Under the pieces are notes generated by a model that saw only the letters and a program-made list of their open reading frames with translations, searched no databases and was not told where the DNA came from. 64,000 bases of DNA from Parastagonospora avenae f. sp. tritici 18332-5 (lineage: Eukaryota; Ascomycota; Dothideomycetes; Pleosporales; Phaeosphaeriaceae): NCBI GenBank assembly GCA_022559985.1, contig JAFJTR010000058.1, positions 1-64,000 of the forward strand, in the 5' to 3' direction. Made by a program: the position numbers and the translations under genes. Below are positions 20,889-30,301 of the stretch, piece after piece; the first letter of the stretch is position 1; each line of letters opens with the position of its first letter.

Positions 20889-23800
20889 ATGGACATCATA
20901 CACATCGCGGAGCTCAACCCAGAGCTGTCCTCACGCGACACGAAGCAGTTCAAAGCCGCCGTCACCCTCATATGGCCCTACTCCTCCTCACAACGGCAAT
21001 TTGCGCTACTCCTCGCCGAACCCGACTTCCGATCACGGCGCAAGAAGGGCCAGGTCCGGGTCCGATTCTCCGGTTCTAGCGCGAAAGCACTTGCGACAAC
21101 GGGCGTGGGAATTGGAGATGAGGTCATCTTAAGCTTAAGAGGCGCACAGTTCGTGCAGGAAGATACCGTTAGCACGCCGGGAAGGAGTATCGATTGGGAG
21201 CTGGAATATAAACAAACTGTGGCGGTTCAGGTCTTTCGCGAAGGCGCCGAAATCGCGAACATCGAGCTGTACGATGCAGCACCAACACCAGCGAGACTGT
21301 CGCCTGTTCGCCAATCAACCGGTTGTAATCCCGGTTCTACCCAGCAGTGGTCCTCTCCGGCATTCCTGAAGCGCGCACGACTGTCTGATGGCCCGTTCTT
21401 CGAAGCTCCATACGACCCTTTAGCAGACGAGAACGCAGACGAGAACGCAGACGGGCATGATAAGAAGAGGAGGCGGAAGTCTTACAGAGACTGGAAGGCG
21501 TGGACATATAATGCGCGGACGCCATCGCCTGAGAAGGGTGATGTCGGGACTGAAGAGGAGCTGGAGGAAATGGACGCATCACCCAGTCACCCATCACAAC
21601 TACCGCGAACTCCCATTTCCCCATCGAAATCACAATCAGTGTCACTTGCTGCAGGCACAGAAGTTTTGGACAATGCCAAGCTTCAAGCAGGACCGGCCAC
21701 AGTCCCAAGCGTACAAGGAGTGGATACGAAAGCACCGCAAATACCGAATACTGACGACTTTGTTCGAGACGACGAGTACTACGACCTGTATGCTGGACCT
21801 GACGAAGATCGACCCATAGACTCACAGTACGCGTTTGGAGGAGACACAGAAGCCAACACAGAGGAAGAAACACTGGAGGATACAGATGCTGCTAGCATCA
21901 GTCCGACCAAGGCTGCCACTGGAGATATGGAGCAAGACAGTCAAGAGCCGGACGGTAACACGGCGAAGAAGTCGCCCCAGCTCACAAGTCAAGGACTTCC
22001 TGGAGTCCAAGACGAGAATGCCCTTGCAGAGTCGCAGACCCGAGATGTTGTGCAAGTCACGATAGACGACGCTGACTCTGAATGCGCGAGAAAGACAGAG
22101 ACAGTACCCAGGATCGCTATGCCGCCGCCGCATCTCTCATCTCTCAATACGAGCTTCAATGTGCCCACATCCCCAGGCGTGCTCACACCTATAGGAAAAG
22201 AGCCGGCAAGTCCAACTCTAAAACCTCTGGATTCAGCTCTTCTCCCTCTGCCTTCGCCGTTCCCCGGAGAACGTGAGCCCAACGTCGGATCATATTTCGA
22301 TGATGTCTCGACTAGCGCACCAGCGATGGAGCTCGAGACGGTGGAAGAAGAGAGGCCGCCGAGTGAAGCTAGCTACATCGTGGAGAACTCGTTCTTCAGC
22401 TCGATTGGATCGTCAAAGACGAACGCGTTCCACCCAGACCACGAGTCGGCTTTTACACCTGTGCGCTTCACGTTTGGCATGGATGGCGCTGGCTACAGTG
22501 GACCATTAGATCTATCTTCGCCGGCACCGGAAGCCGCCAAAACAAGATCGATCGAGCTTGCTCAGGACGATGGCGAATCTCCTGCTGCAGGTGGTTTGGA
22601 CGAGATACCGGAAACCATGTCGGACAATACCACTTTCGAACCGAAGACATCCGACAATGTGGACGCTGTAAACTCGGCGAGTAGCCCAGCAGCAGAAGCT
22701 GACATGGTCGATGAGCTTCCGAGCAAGCGTTTGCAAGCGTTTGCGACTGAATCTCCGAAAGTCAGGCAAGCAGCGCCTGATATCATCGAACTGTCTTCCG
22801 ACTCTGATTCAGAGGGCTCTGATGAAGACGAAATCGAGGAACAAGCCCAGCACCATGAAGCCCCACCTGCGGACGAGATCGAGACAGAGGATGACAAGCC
22901 AATTGGGACTGGTCAATCCGCTCCTGTATCCACGATTTTTGACTTAGGGTCACCACCAGCTAGCAGCGATGTAGAAGATATGATACCAAAGACTCTGGAT
23001 TACGGGAACGCTGGACAGGCCGATCGTGAAGGCGCCCAGAATGCCCTTGATGCTTCTCCTCGGGATCAGGATGATGCCGCCCCATCGCACACCCGGCTAG
23101 TGGATTCGCATAATGATGAGAGATATAGTGAGTTAATGGCCATGGAGTACGCGCCTGTGTTTCCAGACTTTACCACAAACACTCAGGAAATAGCAACTAC
23201 TCACACACCAACACAGGAAGGATCTCAGGCCATCATGGAGGCCAATGAGGATGACCAGCCGTCAATGATGGACCTTTCTGGACCGTACCCGGCAATGGAA
23301 ATTCCGGACACGTTCATGGAGGGAACTTTACTCGAGGCCGATTCTTTTTATAGCGAGCAGTGGGGAACAGAGGATGTAGAGGGGTTGCATCCTGATGTGA
23401 AGCTAGAGTCAATCGAGGAGGGATCGGTGTTCCGGGTGGGCGAGCTAGAAACACAAGGACAAGAAACCATGAACCCGTCTGGAGAGATCCTGATCGAAGT
23501 GCCTGGGGAGGGCCACAAAGTTGGGGAACTGCAGACCATTGTCGTGCCTGCTACCGGGCCCGCAAGAAATACTAGGTCCAAAGCTAAAACATCTGCATCG
23601 CCTGCCAAGGAAGATATCTCTCCGCCAAAGCGTACTACTAGGTCGACGAAATCCAAGGCGTCCGTGACTCCTCTTGTACGAACGACCATGTCCCCACCCG
23701 TGACTCAAGATCGATCTACAATGTCACCGTCGGTGGACGGGAGCCACACCTCGCCATACAGTCTACGTTCGCAATCGAAACTGCTCTCCCCGATCAAGGG

Positions 23801-25532
23801 TACATCAGCTATTATATCTACCGCCGCACATCGCAGTCCTCGCAAACATACCTCGCAAGGAAGTGTAGAGTCCATACCTGACGTTGGCAGCTCTCAGTCA
23901 CACGACATGGACAATTTTCTGAAAGACTCCCAACCCTCACAAGAGCTTGATGCTTCTCAGGGTCGATACTCAAATGTATCCTTCATCAAGGACTCAGAAG
24001 AGGAGAGTCTACACTCTGAGCACTCGCTATCTACTGTGAAGTACTCGGACGAATGGAACACGTTCACGAACTTCAGTGATCCAATGGCCGAGCATGAACA
24101 GGATGAATTCGCACACTTGAAGCCTCCTCCTGCAAGTGCGCCGCAAGCTGAAACTCGAGCAGCGGTGAGGACAGAATGGAAGAGGAGCGGAACGCAAGCT
24201 GTACCCAGCAAGAGTAGCCCGGCTCGTTCAGATTTCTCGATGGTCGACCTAATACCTCAAGGCAGCCCTAGTCGAAATCTGCGTTCAGGAGGCCCGACGG
24301 AGGCTATATCATCCAGCCCTCGCATCACACGAGTAACGAGGCAGCATTCGCGCAACATCTCCTTGGCATCACAGCAATCAGACAACCTTTCAGACTCAGC
24401 AACGCCCAAAGCAAAGCGATTCACAGACCCCTCGCTTGCTGGTGAAGGCGAGCTCATTGAGCTGCCAAGTTCACCTCCGGCGTCAGCCAACATCGACGAA
24501 AACATGCGGAGCTCTCCTGCAGCTCATAAGCTTCCTCAATCACTCAACCACCAGTCGATCATGGACAGCAACAGGCCTATCACTCCGGACGCGACGCAGC
24601 AGGCCAACATGAACTCGCAGAACAGCGCTATCATCGGCCAGCAACAACAAACCTTGCCGATTACACCCCAGCTCACCCAAGCCACGTCGGCAGGGTTGCG
24701 CTCGTTCAAGAAATCCATGACAGCTGAAAGTACTGCGATTGAGACTCCCGCCAAGCCCTCTCCTACCCGCGTCACAAGATCAACACCTCGCCGCAGTGCT
24801 GTCCAAACTGACGTCGCCTCCCCTTCCACAACGCCAAGAGTGCACTCACCCGACGTATCCTCCGACCACTCCATCACCGCCGTCGAAGAACCCGACGAAC
24901 CTTCCATCGGCCTCTCCACGCCACTAGCATACTACACCCCCCTCAGCGCACTCACATACTTTCTCAACCGCTCCTCACAATTCCACACCTCCTCGAACCC
25001 TGATGTTCTCGCTCTCGTCACCTCCGCCACCACACCGCCCCAATGCTCCACCAAAGGCCGCAAAGACTGGACCACAACACTGCACATCACCGACACATCC
25101 ACCTACCCAGCCACAACAACCGTCAACATCTTCCGCCCCTACCAAAACGCCCTCCCAGCCGCCGACACCGGCGACGTCATCCTCCTACGTGCCTTCGCCG
25201 TCAAGAGCCTCAATCGCCACCCCACGCTCACCTCCGCGGACGAGAGTAGTTGGTGTGTGTGGCGCTATGCGAAACCTGTTTGGGGCGCGAAGCGCGGTGC
25301 GTTTGGGGAGGTGAGAGCGAGGGAAGAGGTTAAGGGGCCGGTGGTAGAGAGGGGCGAGGGCGAGTGGAGGGAGGTGGAGAAGATTAGGGGATGGTTCGTT
25401 GGGAAGGCTAAGGGGGAGTTGGAGGAGAAGGTGCATACGAGAAGTCAGGATAGGAGAGAGGGGCAGGAGATGGTGGAGGTGGAGGGGAGTCAGAGAATTA
25501 CGAGGAGTAGGGATAGGCATTTAGATGGTTGA
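20889..25532 (+). CDS. Telomere single-strand-binding candidate (Cdc13/Pot1-like OB regions), 1547 aa
   Basis: A single exon of 1547 residues. Residues 1-125 look like an OB fold: 'FKAAVTLIWPYSSSQRQFALLLAEPDF' and 'VGIGDEVILSLRGAQF'. Residues about 130-1360 are disordered, rich in Ser/Pro/Asp/Glu with many SP/TP sites. The SIM-like 'DIIELSSDSDSEGSDEDE' (~631) and 'LIELPSSPP' suggest possible SUMO-binding motifs. Residues about 1365-1480 look like a second OB fold: 'TPLSALTYFLNRSSQ', 'DVLALVTSATTPP', 'WTTTLHITDTS', 'GDVILLRAFAVKS'. That pattern is typical of proteins annotated in Pezizomycotina as telomeric POT1/CDC13-domain proteins. Such proteins bind the G-strand overhang and regulate telomerase. 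I assign it as a candidate; homology is from pattern memory and not searched. Confidence 0.7.
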   Translation: MDIIHIAELNPELSSRDTKQFKAAVTLIWPYSSSQRQFALLLAEPDFRSRRKKGQVRVRFSGSSAKALATTGVGIGDEVILSLRGAQFVQEDTVSTPGRSIDWELEYKQTVAVQVFREGAEIANIELYDAAPTPARLSPVRQSTGCNPGSTQQWSSPAFLKRARLSDGPFFEAPYDPLADENADENADGHDKKRRRKSYRDWKAWTYNARTPSPEKGDVGTEEELEEMDASPSHPSQLPRTPISPSKSQSVSLAAGTEVLDNAKLQAGPATVPSVQGVDTKAPQIPNTDDFVRDDEYYDLYAGPDEDRPIDSQYAFGGDTEANTEEETLEDTDAASISPTKAATGDMEQDSQEPDGNTAKKSPQLTSQGLPGVQDENALAESQTRDVVQVTIDDADSECARKTETVPRIAMPPPHLSSLNTSFNVPTSPGVLTPIGKEPASPTLKPLDSALLPLPSPFPGEREPNVGSYFDDVSTSAPAMELETVEEERPPSEASYIVENSFFSSIGSSKTNAFHPDHESAFTPVRFTFGMDGAGYSGPLDLSSPAPEAAKTRSIELAQDDGESPAAGGLDEIPETMSDNTTFEPKTSDNVDAVNSASSPAAEADMVDELPSKRLQAFATESPKVRQAAPDIIELSSDSDSEGSDEDEIEEQAQHHEAPPADEIETEDDKPIGTGQSAPVSTIFDLGSPPASSDVEDMIPKTLDYGNAGQADREGAQNALDASPRDQDDAAPSHTRLVDSHNDERYSELMAMEYAPVFPDFTTNTQEIATTHTPTQEGSQAIMEANEDDQPSMMDLSGPYPAMEIPDTFMEGTLLEADSFYSEQWGTEDVEGLHPDVKLESIEEGSVFRVGELETQGQETMNPSGEILIEVPGEGHKVGELQTIVVPATGPARNTRSKAKTSASPAKEDISPPKRTTRSTKSKASVTPLVRTTMSPPVTQDRSTMSPSVDGSHTSPYSLRSQSKLLSPIKGTSAIISTAAHRSPRKHTSQGSVESIPDVGSSQSHDMDNFLKDSQPSQELDASQGRYSNVSFIKDSEEESLHSEHSLSTVKYSDEWNTFTNFSDPMAEHEQDEFAHLKPPPASAPQAETRAAVRTEWKRSGTQAVPSKSSPARSDFSMVDLIPQGSPSRNLRSGGPTEAISSSPRITRVTRQHSRNISLASQQSDNLSDSATPKAKRFTDPSLAGEGELIELPSSPPASANIDENMRSSPAAHKLPQSLNHQSIMDSNRPITPDATQQANMNSQNSAIIGQQQQTLPITPQLTQATSAGLRSFKKSMTAESTAIETPAKPSPTRVTRSTPRRSAVQTDVASPSTTPRVHSPDVSSDHSITAVEEPDEPSIGLSTPLAYYTPLSALTYFLNRSSQFHTSSNPDVLALVTSATTPPQCSTKGRKDWTTTLHITDTSTYPATTTVNIFRPYQNALPAADTGDVILLRAFAVKSLNRHPTLTSADESSWCVWRYAKPVWGAKRGAFGEVRAREEVKGPVVERGEGEWREVEKIRGWFVGKAKGELEEKVHTRSQDRREGQEMVEVEGSQRITRSRDRHLDG

Positions 25533-25916
25533 GGGGGATCATGGCCTTTGGATATGGATTTGCATGCCTGGATGGCACAAGGCGTTTGCATGGACTTTGG
25601 AAGCATATTGTTAGCACAGGGTGCCAGCATGCATGGAGCATTTCAAGTCTCTCCCATCGATCATATCATACGAGCTGGTACAGTCCTTGAGATCATGCAT
25701 TGTGTCCCATTCGATTCTACATCATGTACCTTTTCATCTCAATCATATCCTCATAGCCAGCCAGCATCAGAGTATAATCAGCACCTTCATCGTAGACACA
25801 CGGCTACTCGACCAGACATCCCATGCCCTTCGCCATTCTAGCTACCAGACAAGCTCCATCCAGCTTTCACCTCATGTCCACAACTCATGCCAATTTTCCC
25901 CATCAGCATGACACGC
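25533..25916. other. Convergent 3' region
   Basis: 384 bases between the stop of the OB-fold gene and the stop of the convergent NDK gene, probably two 3' UTRs. No gene-like ORF. Confidence 0.45.
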
Positions 25917-26625
25917 TTACGGCTTCTCGTAGACCCAGTCGAACTGTGCCGACTTCCAGCTCTGGACCTCGCCCTCCTTGAACCACAGGGCAATCTCCTT
26001 CTTGCCGTTCTCGACCGAGTCGGAGCCGTGGCACACGTTGCGGCCGACGTCGAGCGCGTAGTCGCCGCGGATGGTGCCGGGCGCGGAGGCGAGCGGGTTG
26101 GTGGCGCCGAGGATGGAGCGGCCGGTCTTGACGGCGTCGCGGCCTTCCCAGACCATGGCGCAGACGGGGCCGGAGCCCATGTCTAGGTGATGTTAGTATG
26201 GTGTTGGGGGGTTGGGGGTTATAAAGGGGTGGTGGGGAATGAGGGATTGGGGACGTACAGGCAATTAGACCGGGGAAGAAGGGCTTGTCGCTCAAGTCCT
26301 CGTAGTGCTTCTCCAGGTGCTCCTTGGAGGGGGTGATGAGCTTGATGGCGGCGAGCTTGAAGCCGCGGTTCTCGAAGCGGGAGATGATGGGGCCGATCAG
26401 GCCGCGCTGGGAGAGTGTTAGTGCTGCGTCTTCAATGATAGATAGATGGCTACCCCTCATCGCTGCTCAATGGACTTGAGGCATTCGATGAGAGATACTC
26501 GGGCAATTGACGTACCTGGACGCCATCAGGCTTGATGGCAATGAAGCTATCCCAACAGTTAGTTGTTTGTCGAGTACCCCTCCATCTCAGCATAATCATC
26601 AAACGTACGTCTGCTCGTTGCTCAT
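25917..26625 (-). CDS. ndk1: Nucleoside diphosphate kinase (four exons)
   Basis: Exons (minus): 26609-26625, 26516-26546, 26259-26406, 25917-26182, giving 153 residues, the normal length. The joined protein opens 'MSNEQTFIAIKPDGVQRGLIG' and continues through 'ALDVGRNVCHGSDSVENGK', which holds the active-site His. It ends 'WKSAQFDWVYEKP'. It transfers the gamma-phosphate from ATP to nucleoside diphosphates through a phospho-His. Introns are 62, 109 and 76 nt; donors all begin GTACGT, or GTAC in the third. The upstream frame is open and in phase for about 70 more codons, with ATGs at 26733 and 26826, so a longer N-terminal form is possible. Divergent from glucosidase II. Confidence 0.95.
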
Positions 26626-26970
26626 ATTGGCGGCTTGTAGTGCGTCGATATTCTTTTGTAAATAGGATCTGTCTTTAGGTCCAAGTCTTTTGAAGATTGG
26701 TGGATCAGAAGAGGAAGAAGAAGGGTCGGACATGTAAATTTTGTCGTAGGTAAGGTGGGGTATGCTACGCTGGCGCTCGCTGGGTCTGGGCATTCGAGGG
26801 GTAGCACGACCTGGAGCTAAGTGCATAACTTTGTGCAAACAGGGTCTGAGTTATGCACGCCAAGGGTGCTTATGTAACGAGCTACACGTTTCAACATCGC
26901 TGTGACGTTGGAAGACGGTCAAGATAAGTTTGGGCTGGCTTGCGAATGGTGATTTTGTTAGCTGCCAGCC
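26626..26970. promoter_or_regulatory. Divergent intergenic region, ndk1 / glucosidase II
   Basis: 345 bases between two divergent housekeeping genes. Both promoters must lie here, unless the longer NDK form starting at 26733 or 26826 is used, in which case it shortens to 145-240 bases. No TATA box recognised. Confidence 0.5.
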
Positions 26971-29900
26971 ATGATCTCGTTGACATATAGTGCCGCTCCC
27001 CGGTGGACGGCTTTGTTTCTGCTATGGGCGGTGCTCTGCAGCGTGTTCGCTCCAGCTGGTATGTTCCCGCGTCCCGGAGCTTCAATCGCCCATATACACC
27101 ACTTCTGGGCCTCTATATCGTGTTAAGAATGCTAACTGACCATTGCAGCTGCTGTGAAGCACGAGAATTTCAAGACTTGCGACCAGTCCGGCTTCTGTAA
27201 GCGTAATCGCCAATTCGCCGACGATGTATCCGCCTCGAGCTCCTGGACATCACCGTATGCACTTGAACCCGCGTCTGTCAGATTCAACAAAGGCCAATTA
27301 GAGGCTGTTGTCCTCAAGACTGTACAAGAAAGCGGTGAGAAGGTGTCTCTCCCGCTCACCATCACGTTCCTCGAATCAGGCCTTGCGCGCGTCACACTCG
27401 ACGAGGAGAAGAGGGCAAAGGGACAGGTTGAGCTCAGGCATGAGAGCAAGGCCAGGAAGGAGCGATACAATGAGGCTGGACAGTGGGCAATCGTTGGAGG
27501 CCTGAACCCAGCCTTGGGTGCGGCATTGAGCGAGACAGCTGATGCTGGGTTCACCAAAGTCGTCTATGGCAATGGTGGCAACCACCAGGCTATCATTCGA
27601 CACGCGCCTTTCTCAATCGACTTCCAGCGTGATGGCGAGACACAGGTCAAGTTTAACGAGCGAGGCTTCATGAACATGGAACACTGGCGACCAAAGGTAG
27701 AGAAACCCGTCGTAGAGAAGAAAGAGGACGAGGAGGAGACCAAGGAAGAAGAGAAGACACCAGAAGCACAAGGGCCGGATGAGAGCACATGGTGGGAAGA
27801 GACATTTGGTGGCAACACGGACAGCAAGCCGCGAGGCCCTGAGGCTGTTGCCCTGGATATCTCGTTCCCCGGCTATGAACACGTCTTTGGTATCCCAGAG
27901 CATGCCACCGGGTTATCATTGAAAACTACCAAGTAAGAAGCATCTGGTGGAGATCGAGAAGATGAGTGCTGACAAACATGCAGGGGCGGCGACAATGCTT
28001 ACACGGAGCCCTATCGCCTATACAACGCTGACGTATTCGAGTACGAATTAGACAGCCCAATGACTCTCTACGGCGCAATTCCCTTCATGCAGGCGCATCG
28101 TAAGGGATCGACCGTTGGTGTCTTCTGGCTCAACGCTGCTGAGACATGGATCGATATCGTCAAGACCAAGAACACCGCCAACCCACTCTCTCTGGGCACC
28201 AAGGGCCACACTGACACTCAGACCCACTGGATGTCCGAAAGTGGTATCATGGACGTCTTTGTGTTCCTTGGACCTACGCCTCAGGACATGACCCGTCAGT
28301 ATGGCGAGCTCACTGGCTTCACTGCCATGCCGCAGTCCTTCGCTATTGCTTACCATCAGTGTCGATGGAACTACGTCACCGATGAAGATGTCAAGGATGT
28401 TGATCGCCGCTTCGACAAGTTCAACATCCCATACGATGTCATCTGGCTCGACATTGAGTACACACAGGAGAAGAAGTACTTTACTTGGGATCCTCTTACT
28501 TTCGTCAACCCTGACACGATGCAAAAGCAGCTTGACAAGAGGGAGCGCAAGCTGGTAGCTATCATCGACCCGCACATCAAGAACACTGACAGCTATCCCA
28601 TTATCGATGAGCTCAAGAAGAAAGACTTGGCTGTCAAGAACAAGGATGGCGGCCAGTACGAAGGCTGGTGCTGGCCGGGATCTTCCATGTGGGTCGACTG
28701 CTTCAACCCAGCTGCCATCGACTGGTGGAAGGGTCTGTTCAAATACGACAAGTTCAAGGGCACTGCACACAACACCTTCATCTGGAACGACATGAACGAG
28801 CCTTCCGTTTTCAACGGACCCGAGACTACCATGCCCAAGGACAACCTGCATCACGGTAACTGGGAGCATCGCGATGTTCACAACATCAATGGTATGACCT
28901 TCCACAATGCCACGTACCAGGCCATTGTCGAGCGCAAGAAGGGAGAGGTTCGCCGTCCTTTTGTTCTCACTCGCGCTTTCTACTCAGGTAGCCAGCGTAG
29001 TGCTGCCATGTGGACTGGTGACAATCTGGCAGAGTGGGCTCATCTCGAGGCCTCGCTGCCCATGGTCCTCAACCAGGGTATCTCTGGCTTCCCCTTCGCT
29101 GGTGCAGATGTCGGGGGTTTCTTCGGTAACCCTAGCAAGGAGCTTTTGACTCGTTGGTACCAGGCTGGTATCTACTACCCCTTCTTCCGAGGCCACGCTC
29201 ACATCGACACTCGCCGCCGTGAGCCCTACATTGCCGGCTCACCTTACACTGAGATCATCACTCAGGCCCTGCGTCTACGTTACCAGCTGCTCCCTGCCTG
29301 GTACACCGCCTTCCACGAGGCAGCCACCAATGGTGCACCCATTGTCCGACCCAACTTCTACGTACACCCTGAGGACGAGAGAGGTTTCGCCGTTGACGAC
29401 CAGCTGTACATCGGCTCCACTGGTCTTCTCGCCAAGCCAGTGACCAAGGAGGGTGCGGACAGCGTCTCCGTCTACATCGCCGACAACCAGCCCTACTACG
29501 ACTACTTCGACTACACCACCTACAGCGGCGCCGGGCACCACACCATCCCCGCACCTCTCGAGAAGATCCCTCTCCTCATGCAAGGCGGCCACATTATCCC
29601 GCGCCGCGACCGTCCCCGCCGCTCCTCAGGCCTAATGAAATACGACCCCTTCACGCTCGTCGTCGTTCTCGACAAAGACGGCAATGCCTCGGGCACCCTC
29701 TACATCGACGACGGCGAAACCTTCGACTACCAATCCGGCGCCTTCATCCACCGCACCTTCAACTTCGACGGCAGCCGCCAGATCCTGACCTCCGCCAACC
29801 TCGACACCAGCGCGCCCAGCTCCAAGGCGCAGAAATACATCAAGAGCATGGACAAAGTCAAAATCGAGAAGATCATCATCGTTGGCGCGCCCAAGGCGTG

Positions 29901-30105
29901 GAAGGGCAAGGAGAGTGTGGTTGTCATGGAGGAGGGCAGTAAGGAGACGAAGAGGAGGAGGCCGACGAAGATGGAGTGGCATGCGGCGGAGGGTAAGAAG
30001 GCGGCGTGGGCGGTGGTCAGGAAACCGGGTGTTGGTGTTGGGAGGGGGTGGAGGATTGATTTTGGGGAGAAGGAGGGGCATGAACATCATGGGCATGAGC
30101 ATTGA
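26971..30105 (+). CDS. ROT2: Glucosidase II catalytic (alpha) subunit, GH31
   Basis: Exons 26971-27058, 27149-27932, 27984-30105, 997 residues. Exon 1 encodes a signal peptide; the join gives 'FAPAAAVKHENFKTCDQSGFCKRN', the family's mature N-terminus. GH31 blocks follow: 'YDVIWLDIEYTQEKKYFTWD', the nucleophile block 'WNDMNEPSVFNGPETTMPKD' (Asp near residue 560), and 'GDNLAEWAHLEASLPMVLNQ' holding the acid/base Asp near 637, then 'FPFAGADVGGFFG'. The enzyme trims the two inner alpha-1,3-glucoses from N-glycans in the ER lumen during calnexin-cycle folding. An acidic Glu-rich insert ('KKEDEEETKEEEKTPEA') lies near residue 225. The C-terminal His-rich 'GHEHHGHEH' is unusual and not part of the catalytic domain. 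Confidence 0.96.
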
Positions 30106-30301
30106 GTGGGAGGATGAGATAGGCGTGGGCGGAGCGATGTTATGATCAATATGTAGACTGTAGAGTATGGAATATACAATAGGTGATAGATTTGCAAACG
30201 GATGTCTATGGTTCTCCGCAATGCCGCCATATAGGCCGGCTCGCTGGACGGCGTGACAGTCTAGGTTGCCTAGGAATAGAATAATCGAGGTTTGGATCTA
30301 G

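Noticed and set aside
25003..25520. Other-frame ORFs (Pro/Thr/Arg-rich) at the 3' end of the OB-fold gene
   Set aside because: GC-rich shadow frames of the real gene, whose own frame carries the conserved OB-like pattern.
28048..28905. 285-codon minus-strand ORF opposite glucosidase II
   Set aside because: Antisense shadow of highly biased GH31 codons; no motif.
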